Both the position numbers and the translations under genes were made by a program. The notes beneath the pieces were generated by a model, which saw only the letters and a list, made by a program, of their open reading frames with translations, made no database searches and was not told the DNA's origin. From Pomacea canaliculata (lineage: Eukaryota > Mollusca > Gastropoda > Architaenioglossa > Ampullariidae), in the NCBI RefSeq assembly GCF_003073045.1, contig NC_037590.1:31125327-31189326 (forward strand): DNA of 64,000 nucleotides. The letters run 5' to 3'. Positions 25,267 through 36,456 of this stretch are shown in pieces; within the stretch, counting starts at the first letter, position 1; each line of letters begins with the position of its first letter.

Positions 25267-27263
25267 TCACATTCTTTTAAAAAGTTACTGGAAAAAGCTG
25301 ATTTGTAACTTTTAACGTTAAATATTTCTGTATGACACATGCATTAACAATATTAATAATATTATTAATAATATTAATAACAATAAGAACACTCAGTTTT
25401 TGGAGATATATGATGTCAATCATTTCAGCCTGGCTTGTAGTTCACGCAAAGTTTGCTGTGATAGCTTGACATTGTGAAACTGCTGGAGGAAGGCAATCAG
25501 AGTTCAAAGTGGAATTACCGTTTAATGACATCGTCAGTTTATATTGTTATGAAAGGGTAGTCATGATCAAAAATCGAGATTTGAATCCACAACAAACGAT
25601 TTTTGTCGTCTTTGTCGTTTATTCGTTCAATTTTCGTACGGAATCTTAAAAAAAGAAAAAAAGAAAGAAGGTCGTCTAGAGCCTGAAAATAAGATGCAAA
25701 GAGTTTCTGAGGCACACGAGGGTTAATTTACTGATGACAAACTTGTGGATGATTCGTTCCTCTCGCCGTAAGCTTTTAAAATGCCATGTTTACAGACAAC
25801 TGCCATCCAGTGGCTAGCTCCATCTATTGTTTCTCTTAGATAATCCATCCTAGTTTTGACGACACTTGTCATCAGACTAAAGTTAACTGACCATCAGTGG
25901 AGACTACGGCTGATGATTTTTGTTTTAAATATCCAAAACAAATCACACTGTTGTATTATTTTTTGTTTGTTTATTTACCTATCCTCCATAACGGGAATAA
26001 AGAAGTCCCTATCTCCACTCAAATGACAAGTTTTCTTACTTATCGCTACTACAACAACTACTACCACACACACACACACACATTTATACATAACCTATCC
26101 AGAGCATACGTTTTGCTCATCAAATTATTTTAATTCACCAGGTAAATAGGATATATTAAGAAAAACACAAATAAATGTATAGTCTATACCCCTTAAAAAA
26201 ACTACAATAAACTATAAAGACAGTAGCAAACCATAAAAATGACAGATGAACAAATAATAAGAAAATAATAACGATGTGGAGTTCCTATAACCAATGCACG
26301 GTAGACACAAACACAGTATAAGACATTGAAGGAACAAAATAATAATGTCAACGGTACAGGACTGCGCCCTTGGCAGTGATGTGTGTGAGACACTGGGTAA
26401 TGTCAACAAAGGAAGCCATATTTTCCCGACATTAAAAAGTATGAATGTTTGACTTTATATGCTTCGTTTGAAACGTGTAAAATTAATAACAGACTTTATA
26501 CAAGTTTAATTTACATAAATTAGGAGCAACCATGTATACCCGAGGTGAGGAATTTTAATCACTTGATCCGGTCCACGAAGCCAACCGCATATTTCCGCAT
26601 ATTTGTAAGCTTTTTGATAGCAAGATAAATGGAGAGTAAGTAAAGTTTGAGCGACATGTAGGAGCGTCTACTACGAGATAGACACATACATTACGAGTGC
26701 ATGACAGGGACGGCACGTACTCTTCACGTAGACCGTGTCTCCTATGGAAGTTTCCAACTATAAACATGCTTTACAGACGTCAGACACCAAACAGTTGTTT
26801 CCCTTTCCTTTTGATTTCCCGCGCACCTAATGACAAAAATGAGGATTATGATGAACCATAGGAGAGCAGTGAAAGGCAGGCTGGGATTGTGCACCTTGCA
26901 AACGTGTTAACTCCCTTTAGCAAACTTTCGCTTGACCAAGTAGAGTGAGACAATCTTAAAGTAGACACTTTTGTATGGCCCACCAATGATGTTATAAATC
27001 CCAGTACAGCGCTTGTGACATTTTTGTGCAAGTGTGAGACAATCGTAAGCAGAATGCTATACAAAGTACAGAACTAAAGTGTCTGTGTGCTAGCCTGTTA
27101 CTCGTCGAAGTTAGCCAGCTAGTCTTCCCTTGAGTTGTACCTGTCGTGGGGAGGACCAGTCCAGTCCTTAACTTTAGTCAGATACTTTTTCTTTTAGCAA
27201 CCGTGTAGTCGTCCACGCTCCAAGTTACCTTGAGGGCCGGTGTCCGAAAGGTGTCATACCCGG
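25086..27263. other. Spacer between the arms of the inverted repeat
   Basis: No gene is visible. The spacer includes a long (AAT)n run (25188-25266), a near-perfect AT palindrome around 25348-25383, a short CA run (26067-26081) and a segment near 26150-26420 distantly related to 1440-1700. A gene-less spacer between divergently arranged promoters could hold shared control elements, but nothing specific is seen. Confidence 0.55.
25188..25266. repeat. (AAT)n microsatellite
   Basis: About 26 uninterrupted AAT triplets. Confidence 0.95.
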
Positions 27264-28158
27264 TCACATGACCAGACTACACTAACTTACACTGCTTGAC
27301 TGTTGCAAGTAGATGTTGGTGATGTCATATGAGTGTGGCAGATGTACTTCATACACAGTCAATGGTTTGATGTGATGTGTACACTATTCGAAGCATCCTT
27401 CTCACGTATTCCTGTTATTTTTTCGTATCGGAGAGCATGTCTCACACCAGCAAAGCAGGATCGCTACTACAAGTGACTTGTACAGATTGTATCTGGAAGT
27501 ACACGTGTAGGTCGTAGTCTTTGTTGCTGTCAACTGTCCTTGGTCAGGGTGGCTTCCAAGTATTAAAGATGCTTACTTCTTCGACAGATTACCTGACATC
27601 TGTTTTGCCGTTAATAATAATAGTATTAATAATATAAATAACAATAAGAACACTGAGCTTCTGGAGCTTAAGAGACTAAACAACATCTTTAGCGTTAACG
27701 AGCAGTGACACTCTCCAAACCCCTCCCGACCTACACAAGCTACTTAATTTCTTCGCTCACCCTCAAGCGAACGGTCAAACATACGTTGAAACTATTTATA
27801 GCTGAGCTAGATTTTAATAGATTCTAGCTCCATGAAAGCTCAAATAAGCTTTTTTAGAGACTAGGACTCACCAAATTAAAAAGAAAAATCCAAAACAAAT
27901 TGTCCTCACCATATCTCCATTATAATTAAATTTGTTTAACTAGTCATCATCAATCATCATTCATCAATCATCAATCATCGTCATTATCATCGTCAATTAC
28001 GATTGAACATTTCTTTAAAAAATAGAACATTGCATCCCCAGGGAATTTGCGCGCAACCCTATAGAGAAGTCCTTTAGACCCAACCACCTTCCAGTCTGTC
28101 TGGCAAGTATTAAAGCTGCTTACTTCTTCGACAGATTACCTGACATCTGTTTTGCCGT

Positions 28159-28176
28159 TAATAATAATAATAATAA

Positions 28177-28207
<31 letters not shown>

Positions 28208-28236
28208 ATTATTATTATTATTATTATTATTATTAA
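28159..28236. repeat. Self-complementary (AAT)n/(ATT)n tract upstream of TFP5
   Basis: AAT triplets run directly into ATT triplets, so one strand can fold on itself. The tract lies about 240 bases upstream of the TFP5 core promoter. Confidence 0.85.
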
Positions 28237-28473
28237 GAACACTGAGCTTCTTGAGATTAAGAGATTAAACAACACCTGTAGCGTTAACGAGCAGCGACAC
28301 TCTCCCAACCCCTCCCGACCTACACCAGCTACTTAACTTCGCTCACCCCATCTTCAAATCTCCCAGTTCCACTCACATTCCCATCCCCCCCCCCACCCCT
28401 ATGAGAAATTATCAGTTACGTGGAAGAAATTTTCTATTGCATGTACAAGTCAACCAACCCGCTCTTCACACTG

Positions 28474-28502
28474 TCATGTGACATTTTGTGTAAGATATAA
28501 AA
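28474..28502 (+). promoter_or_regulatory. Core promoter of TFP5
   Basis: TCATGTGA (28474-28481), 14 bases, then TATAAAA (28496-28502), 187 bases before the start codon. Confidence 0.75.
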
Positions 28503-28682
28503 GGCAGGCGACCAGTAAGGATATTGTCAATTCACCTTTAGGTGGAGTCACGAATCAACCAGCAAGGACATAGATCACCGACTAGCTGCCTGCTACACAC
28601 CCCGAGTAGTCTCACCATTGCAGTCACCACTTTCACCTGAGGAAAGACAAGAGGCCGCGAGTTCTCAGTCCACAAGACCAAC

Positions 28683-30192
28683 ATGACAACAACACATCAG
28701 TTAATGGCCGCCGCCTTCTGTCTGTGCGGGCTTTTGTTTCTTCTCCACGTCGACTCTGGTAGGTTTACTTCATCTGACTTTTTCTTGTACTCATCTTTTT
28801 TGTTTCTATAAAACGTTTTGTGTATGGATGTTTTCTTCTTTTGGATATGTTTAGTTTGTTCGTCCAGTAAAAAGCTCAAGACACTTAGCATTTAGCATGG
28901 CTTAATGAACTAAAATAATATAAGAACTGGTGTATTAGTCAAGTGACATTGCAGTAGGAATCTGAATTGTTGATAGTGGCTACTTCATTGACAAATACCG
29001 ATGACACTCACAATTTGCTACAAGGAGTTTAATCAGCAGATCACTGACTAACACCTCAACCAACGGTAGAGGGTTAATTCCTGGCGAGACACCGTCAGTC
29101 TAAGAACGTGTAAGTCTGCGCGTGAAAACAAAGTTCATTATTAATGCTTTACATTGCACTTGATTGTCCACCTGTTTGTTATTAAGAAAGCAGCCATGTG
29201 CCAATATTATACATTGCTGTTTGTTTTAGTCAAGAAGACACGGATATTTTAAAACCACATAATGTACCATCGTCCGATGTTGTGTTACTCAGGGAAGGTG
29301 TTTGTCAACAGGTAACAATTTTCCAGGTGAATAGGAGAGACTCGATCACAGAAGCAAGTCTGACACACTCCGTGTTTTGTGTTGCAGTGAACAGCATAGA
29401 ATGTAAGAATTGTACCTTCAGCCAACCAGTTTGCGACAACGGAGGAAGTGCGCTATCTATTTCGTGTTCTGGTGGCTACTGCTTGACTACCAGATTAGTC
29501 AGTGTAACCCCCGGCGTCGACAGTAAATAAACCGTTTTTGTTTTTTTGTTGTTGTTGTGTTTTTGTTTTGTTTTTGTTTTTTTGGGGGGGGGGGGGGGGT
29601 GTTGAGTGTTCATCCGCCTATAAGACTTTAATTCACTTTCTTACATTGTTCTATTTCTCCTGTTGTATGCTGTGTGCATTGTTTACTTTCCTTTAGTGTC
29701 AGGACCAAGCCTACAATGAGTAAACAAGTGTTTTCTTCACCTAAATGACGAGTTTATTTCCCTGTAATATGTATACACCAAAATATATAAACCATGAATA
29801 TGATATGAAATGAGTTTCTGTACATTTCAACATGAGTTTTTTGCATTTAATTGGTTTAACTTGAAAGAAAGCTCGATGATATTGAGAGTCAATTGTATAT
29901 GTGAATACACGAGAGATTTACAAATAGGTAAACGTACGCACGAATGAACAGATAGGTAAAGTAGTGGGTGATAGTTAAGATTGCTTTTATGTATCCCGTT
30001 TTCCTCACCTAAATCTTGGTTGTATGTTTGTTGCTGGCAGCTCAAGGTAAGAGACGTGAGTGTGGTGGCAACTCGATCATCAATTTTTGCGATTATATTA
30101 CCATAAGCGGAATACGATATTACCGATGCGTAAAAACCTGCCCCACTGACAACTGTAACTCTGACGTTAACGGCACATCTGTCATTGGCTAA
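28683..30192 (+). CDS. TFP5: secreted three-finger protein, subfamily B
   Basis: Exons lie at 28683-28758, 29388-29522 and 30041-30192, with phase-1 introns of 629 and 518 bases; the product is 120 residues. It has the shared leader and ten mature cysteines, ending PTDNCN followed by a tail with the NGTS sequon that is also in TFP4. The gap between the fourth and fifth cysteines is four residues, against six in most copies. Exon 2 keeps the TFP4 start (CTFSQPVCDNG) but its second half differs, although flanking intron sequence is nearly unchanged. Exon 2's frame extends open upstream to an ATG at 29198. There is no anchor signal; the function is unknown. Confidence 0.85.
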
Positions 30193-31922
30193 AACGGACG
30201 ATGAAAGGAGGACTGCATTTACTGAAGAATTGAGACCACATGAAACAAGAAACTGTTTCACTCCAACTTGTTTACTCTTGTTTAAGACTTGCTTAAGTCG
30301 TCTTGTGTCTCTATTGTCTCAGAAAACCGAAGAAAACCAGTTGAAAATCAAAGTTGTTTTACTCTTGCTTTATTGTATGAGAACAAATGTGGATATGAAT
30401 GTGATTGATTGATAATTTTATGCCGTCTAATACAGCGACTTTAGGGTGCCAGATATTTTGAAATTGATAAATAAGTTAAGTTAGCAAAAATGTTGAGCAA
30501 AAATAAGAATCGGTAGCTAACACTATCAGAGTAATAATCTTGCTCTACTTCTATTATCTCTTGTTTTCTCTCTTGTCGTTCTCTCTTTTCTGTCTTGTTA
30601 CGCTCTAAATTATCTCTTTCTCAATACACGTACTCTACTTTTTACTTTCTCTACCTTCTATCTCCTTACCCTATATTTGATTTTTTATTGCTTTTTTTCT
30701 TTCTCCTCTATGCATTAAACTCTAAACATTTCATCCGTTTTTATCCCTCTTCCTCTACTTCATTATCGTACTTCATTTCTTATTGCGAGGCAGACAGCAG
30801 TTGACTAAAATCCTATAAAATAAAAGTAGTTTAGTAGACTGCTGTGTTTATCATTCAACTGTCACTTAGTGACTCTTTAAATCCTTTTCACAAAGCTGTC
30901 ACTTCAGATGTCCAGCTGAGGTCTGTCAATAAATACTGTTTAGACTTGACAGTGTCCACAGACTTGGTGTGATAGACAAACAACATAAACATCTTCTAGC
31001 GTGGTCAGACGATGGGACAGCACTTTCCTAATGTATGAAATAGGGGCTTGATGCTGAAGGATTTGTTCTTTGATATACTAGAAGGGAGCAAGATTATTAC
31101 ATTATTTTGCATGCTTCACAACGCTTTGAAAGGTCGGCAGTGACTCATGGGACCGTTAGTGCCAGACAGACTGGAAGGTGGTTGGGTCTAAAGGACTTCT
31201 CTATAGCGTTGCGCGCAACTTCCCTGGGGATGCAATGTTCTATTTTTTAAAGAAATGTTCAATCGGAATTGACGATGATGAAGACGATTATTGATGATTG
31301 ATGAATGATGATTGATGATGACTAGTTAAACAAATTTAATTATGGTGGAGATATGGTGAGGACAATTTGTTTTGGATTTTTCTTGTTAATTTGGTGAGTC
31401 CTAGTCTCTAAAAAAGCTTATTTGAGCGTTCATGGAGCTAGAATCTATTAAAATCTAGTTCAGCTATAAATAGTTGGAACATATGTGTGTCCGTTCGCTT
31501 CTTTAACTAACAGATAATTTTTTAGTAAAACAAACGATAAAGTTGATTTAGCTTTCGAGAAAAGGGATTGAAAAGGTCTGGTCCGCGGGCCATATCAGAC
31601 CTCCGAAATGATTTTCGTCTGGTTTTGGCAATGCAACCACAGCTGGAACACTACATTCAATAAATTTAGGATATTTTTTTCTCTATTAAAATATTTTCTA
31701 TTATGATCATAAGCCCGAAGTCTAGAACGAAATAGCCATATTGTTATGGTCTGTACCTTTGACTAAACCAATTTTCATGACCGTGCTGTAAGCCACCTGC
31801 ACAATAAAACTGCTATTTCCAGCAAATCGTCATCGCCATCCTCATCTATAGGAAGATGCTTCGGATGAAGAGAGCGACATCATCTGCACACAACGAGGCT
31901 TTCAACTTTCAGACCTTAAGAT

Positions 31923-33383
31923 CTATAGATGAATCCAAATCACACTTGTGGTAAAAATAAAAATGAAAATAAAAATAAAAACATTGGAAAGTTGACAATA
32001 CCACATGCAGGTTTTTTGTTGTTTTTTTTTTTTTTTTAACAAAGCTGGGGTAGACGAGGAAAGGGAGTCTGAAATTATCAAAAAGTTGTGCTCTGACGAA
32101 CGGTGAGCATGCTGCAAGGCAAGCAAGATGGCATGGAGTTCTGCTGTGAAACTAGAACATTCGTCTGCCAGTCGGACTGAAACAGCCCGTTGTGGTTGGC
32201 AGGATGGAACTGCTGCCGCAGCGACTGGGCCTCCACTTGGGATTTTGGAGCCATCTGTAAAAACTGAGAAGAATTTAGGATAGTCAGAAATGAGTTCATG
32301 AACGTGTTGGAGGTAGATGGGGTCACTAGTGTCCCCTTTTTTTGAAAGCTGTTAGATCAAAACGGATCTCTGGAACAGGAAGGGTCCTAGGAGGAGTTGT
32401 TGCAGAGATAAAGGTTCTACCTGATTAATATCTACTCCGGCAGCTTGTAGGTGAGGTGCTACTCGGAGTGATAGAGGTTTTTGCTCCTTGGTACGAATGG
32501 CATACAAGGCAGCATGCTGAGGTCTGAAGACAGCACGGTACGCAGGGTTTCCAGGATGAAATTTTAAACAACAGACATAGGATAGCATGAGTTTCAAACG
32601 ACGTGTTGCAGGAGATGAGACATTCAGAAAAACTTGCAGCATTACAACTGAGTGACACTTTCATCCCACCTACCCAAAACTCATTCCCACTCAACAAACG
32701 TCACAAGCAACCCAAGACAAGCATATAAATGTATAAAATAAAAAGGACAAGCTGTCTCTTCCCCTCATCTCTCTAACATTCGAATTAGATTTTTTCTTTA
32801 GAAAAATTGCGTTTCTCTTTTAAACAAATCGACAAACTATACACCTTTAGAACCGTGCCGGTCATACATTGTGTAGAGGCTGAAAGTGACAAAAACATTT
32901 TCAGTAGCCAATAAAGGGTTGAAATGCTGTAGATGCAAGTGTTATGTTGCATAGGAAGCAACTACGGTATTTACATAAAAGCAAACATTTTGGATATCGT
33001 CCCTTGAGTACAGTTCTATCCATATTCAGTTTTAGCAGCAATTAGTATTTTGAACGATTCTTGAAACTGTCTCTACTACTACCCTCTTTTTTTCTAGAAA
33101 AGCAACACAAACTCTCCTCACACTTCCCTCCCCAGTATAACAGCATCCTCTCTTCATGCTAGAGTGAATACTGGTGTGGGGGATATGGAAGGACATTGAC
33201 GAAATCCAGCAAAGAAATTGCAGATCATCTTTAGGTGAAAGCACGCTCCCTCCAAATCGTCCAGCAAGGACATTGGAGATCACTGACTGGCTGCCTGCCA
33301 CTCGCCCCCCGACTGACTTGACCATTGGCAGTGACCACTTCCACCCGAGAGAAGGACAAGAGTGTTTGCTAGACAAGACAGAC
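31923..33383. other. Flank between the TFP5 unit and psiD1
   Basis: It begins with sequence shared with 38165-38280, is interrupted by a LINE fragment (32056-32600), and then continues with sequence shared with 39000-39600. The last 300 bases are the decayed promoter and 5' region of psiD1. There is no intact gene. Confidence 0.6.
32056..32600 (-). mobile_element. LINE (non-LTR retrotransposon) fragment with partial RNase H domain
   Basis: Read on the minus strand, this encodes a linker region containing SLRVAPHLQAAGVDIN and, after one frameshift at an A run near 32340, an RNase H domain. The domain shows FTDGSK, then SSFTAELHAILLALQHA, then HNFLIISDSLSS, which match the conserved Asp, Glu and Asp regions of LINE-encoded RNase H. 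The domain is cut off just after the third motif. Neither an intact reverse transcriptase nor a 3' tail is present. This is a dead fragment lying in the flank of the duplicated unit. Confidence 0.75.
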
Positions 33384-34003
33384 ATGACACCTGCACAACA
33401 ACTGATCGACTCCCCCTGTCTGTGAGTTGGATATTTCTCTTCCCATCAACTCCGGTCGATTGACTTCTCCGGAATCTTCGTTTAACTCCTAGTTTAATCT
33501 TTTTATTCATGTCTTTTTTATAAACATGTCGTGGCTCTGTCGATTGTCATCTTGTAGTCTTGTTTTCTTTACTCTCCCCGTTACCACGCTAGACACTGAA
33601 AGTTAAATAATTAGAGCTATATTTACAAATAATCCAATTCACATATGACACAGACATGAGGGGATGAGACAAGTAGGCTTCTCTTGGGTTGTCTGCGACG
33701 AATGCCCTGATGACTTGTACGGATTGACGACATGCCAATAAACACAAAGGTAATTATCGCTATGCATCTCATCTGCACAACGAAAAAACTGTAGACAATG
33801 CATTTTCATATGGCGATAGGTTTCCAATACAGTAAAAAGAATGGACAAGACTGATGTAATCGGTGTTTTGTGTTGCAGTGAGAACTATAAGATGCTTGCA
33901 ATGTTCGTCGTTCAACGACTTCACTCGACCAGGAACTCTGTGTGACCACCCCCCCCCCCCCGTAAATTTCTGCACCATTTTCAGATTCATCGTCTATACT
34001 AGA
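33384..34003 (+). pseudogene. psiD1: decayed three-finger gene, exons 1 and 2 only
   Basis: A diverged leader exon starts at 33384 (MTPAQQL) but meets a stop after 13 codons, at 33423. A second exon follows the usual TTGCAG acceptor at 33879. It reads [14 protein letters not shown] and then further cysteines in LU-like spacing, with a poly-C expansion in the middle. The GTAAGC donor seen in other copies is replaced by AGAAAAGC. No third exon is found before the (GGTT)n tract. Upstream, the decayed promoter and untranslated region can still be aligned with active copies. This is a fourth subfamily, known here only from relics. Confidence 0.7.
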
Positions 34004-34069
34004 AAAGCATTTGTTTTTGGTTTTGTTTGTGCGTCCTCTTGTGAGTCTTTCTTGCGAACTACTACACTG

Positions 34070-34162
34070 TTGGTTGGTTGGTTGGTTGGTTGGTTGGTTG
34101 GTTGGTTGGTTGGTTGGTTGGTTGGTTGGTTGGTTGGTTGGTTGGTTGGATGGTTGGTTGGT
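34070..34162. repeat. (GGTT)n microsatellite at a duplication boundary
   Basis: GGTT units run for about 90 bases. Immediately after, the sequence joins the start of the next B unit (GTCACATGACC). A short version lies at the equivalent join at 40289-40303. Confidence 0.95.
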
Positions 34163-34163
34163 C

Positions 34164-34783
34164 ACATGACCAGACTATACTAACTTACACTGCTTGACTT
34201 TTGCAAGATGTTGGTGATGTCATATGAGTGTGGCAGATGTACTTAATACACAGTCAATGGTTTGATGTGATGTGTACACTATACGAAGCATCCTTCTCAA
34301 GTATTCCTGTTATTTTTTCGTATCGGAGAGCATGTCTCACACCAGCAAAGCAGGATCGCTACTGCAAGTGACTTGTACAGATTGTATCTGGAAGTACACG
34401 TGTAGGTCGTAGTCTTTGTTGCTGTGAACCGTCCTTGGCCAGGGTGGCTTGCAAGTATTAAAGCTGCTTACTTCTTCGACCGACTACCCGACATCTGTTT
34501 TGCCGTTAATAATAATAATATTAATACTATTAATAACAATAAGAACACTGAGCTTCTGGAGATTAAGAGATTAAACAACACCTGTAGCGTTAACGAGCAG
34601 TGACACTCTCTCAACCTCTCCACACCTACACAAGCTACTTAATTTCTTAGCTCACCCCCATCTTCAAATCTCCCAGTTCACCTCACATTCACATTCCCCC
34701 TACCCCTACAATTAGAAATTATTAGTTACGTGGAAGAAATTTTCTATTGCATGTACAAGTCAACCACCCCCCTCTTTACACTG
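34164..34783. repeat. Upstream flank of TFP6
   Basis: This is shared with the TFP5 arm (27264-27765 and 28240-28470) and with 40304-40929 before TFP7. It contains short AAT triplet runs and no gene. Confidence 0.65.
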
Positions 34784-34812
34784 TCATGTGACATGGTGTG
34801 TAAGATATAAAA
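34784..34812 (+). promoter_or_regulatory. Core promoter of TFP6
   Basis: TCATGTGA (34784-34791), 14 bases, then TATAAAA (34806-34812), 188 bases before the start codon. Confidence 0.75.
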
Positions 34813-34993
34813 GGCAGGCGACCGTGTAAGGATATTGACAATTCACCTGTAGGCTGAGTCACTAATCAACCAGCAAGGACATAGATCACCGACTAGCTGC
34901 CTGCAACACGCCCCGAGTTGTCTCACCATTGCTGTCACCACTTTCACCTGAGGAAAGACAAGAGGCCGCGAGTTCTCACTCCACAAGACCAAC

Positions 34994-36456
34994 ATGACAA
35001 CAACACATCAGTTAATGGCCGCCTTCTACCTGTGCGGGCTTTTGTTTCTTCTCCACGTCGACCCCGGTAGGTTTATTTCATCTGACTCTTTCTTGTACTC
35101 ATCTTATTTTGTTTCTATTAAAAGTTTTGTGAATGGATGTTTTCTTCTTTTGGATATGTTTAGTTTGTTCGTCCAGTAAAAAGCTCAAGACACTTAGCAT
35201 TTAGCGTTGCTTAATGAACTAGAATAATATAAGAACTGGTGTATTAGTCAAGTGACAATGCACTAGGAATTTGACTTGATGATGGTGGCTACTTAATTGA
35301 CAAATACCGATGACACTCACAACTCGCTACAAGGAGTTTCATCATCAGCGACTAACACCTCAACCAACGGTAGAGGGTTTATTCCTGGCGAGACACCGTC
35401 AGTCTAAGAACATGTAAGTCTGCGCGTGAAAAGAAAGCTCATTATTAATGCTTTACATTGCACTTGATTGTCCACCTGTTTGTTATTAAGAAAGCAGCCA
35501 TGTGCCAATATTATACATTGCTGTTTGTTCTAGTCAAGAAGACACGGATATTTTAAAACCACATAATGTACCATCGTCCAATGTTTGTTACTCAGGGAAG
35601 GTGTTTGTCAAGAGTTAACAATTTTCCAGGTGAATAGGAGAGACTCGATCACAGAAGTAAGTCTGACACACTCCGTGTTTTGTGTTGCAGTGAACAGCTT
35701 AAGATGCAAGAGTTGTGAGAACACGACACAGTGCATTACCGGAGAACGCGCGGATTCTATTTATTGTTCTGACGATCAAAAATACTGCTTGTCGACCAGA
35801 GTATACAGATTGGCCGACGAGGCCGGTAAATAAACATTTGGGACGAGGAGGGTTTGAGTGTGCGTCCGCGTGTGAGACTTTTATTCACTTTCTTACATTG
35901 TTATATTTCTGCTGTTGTATGCTGTTTGCATTGTGTACTTCCCTTTAGTGTCATGAGGAAGCCTACACCGAGTAAACAAGTGTTTTCCTTCACCTAAATG
36001 ACGAGTTTCTGTCCATAAACTATATAAGCAAACGCAAAAATATATAAACCCTTAAAATGATATAAAATGAGTTTCTATACATTTAAACATGAGTTTTATG
36101 CATTTAATTGTTTTAACTTGAAAGATAGATCTGTGAACAGATATATTGAGAGTCAATTGTATAGGTGAATACACGAGAGATTGACAAATAGGTAAACGTA
36201 CGCACGAATGAATAGGTAGGTGAAGTAGTGGGGGATAGTTAAGATTGATTTTATGTATCCTGTTTTCCGCACCTAAATCTTGGTTGTATGTTTATGGCTG
36301 GCAGGCGAAGGTATTAAACGTGAGTGTACCAACGAGACCACCGTGCCAACCAACGGGTATTTGTGCCGGTTACTGTCTATCGGAGGTGAACTACATACAC
36401 GATGCATGAAATCCTGCTCCTATGACAACTGTAACGTTGACCTCCCAGTTGGTTAA
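34994..36456 (+). CDS. TFP6: secreted three-finger protein, subfamily B
   Basis: Exons lie at 34994-35066, 35691-35825 and 36305-36456, with phase-1 introns of 624 and 479 bases; the product is 119 residues. The leader is one alanine shorter (73 nt exon) because one of three GCC codons is missing. The mature chain has ten cysteines and ends SYDNCNVDLPVG; the NGTS sequon of TFP4 and TFP5 is absent. Only five residues separate the second and third cysteines. Between the conserved cysteines exon 2 has little in common with TFP5, although the flanking introns match closely. A possible polyadenylation signal is at 37080. The product is predicted to be secreted; its role is unknown. Confidence 0.85.

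Larger units (their letters stand above)
27264..31922. repeat. Right arm of the inverted repeat, carrying TFP5
   Basis: This is the mirror image of 21085-25085. It is longer than the left arm mainly because 27558-27765 is repeated at about 28108-28345, with a misplaced, inverted piece of the 3' flank between them (27770-28105). Its far end contains an inverted piece of the subfamily-A 3' flank (31850-31920), and the same junction recurs at 38090-38165 and, degraded, near 45190-45285. Confidence 0.8.
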
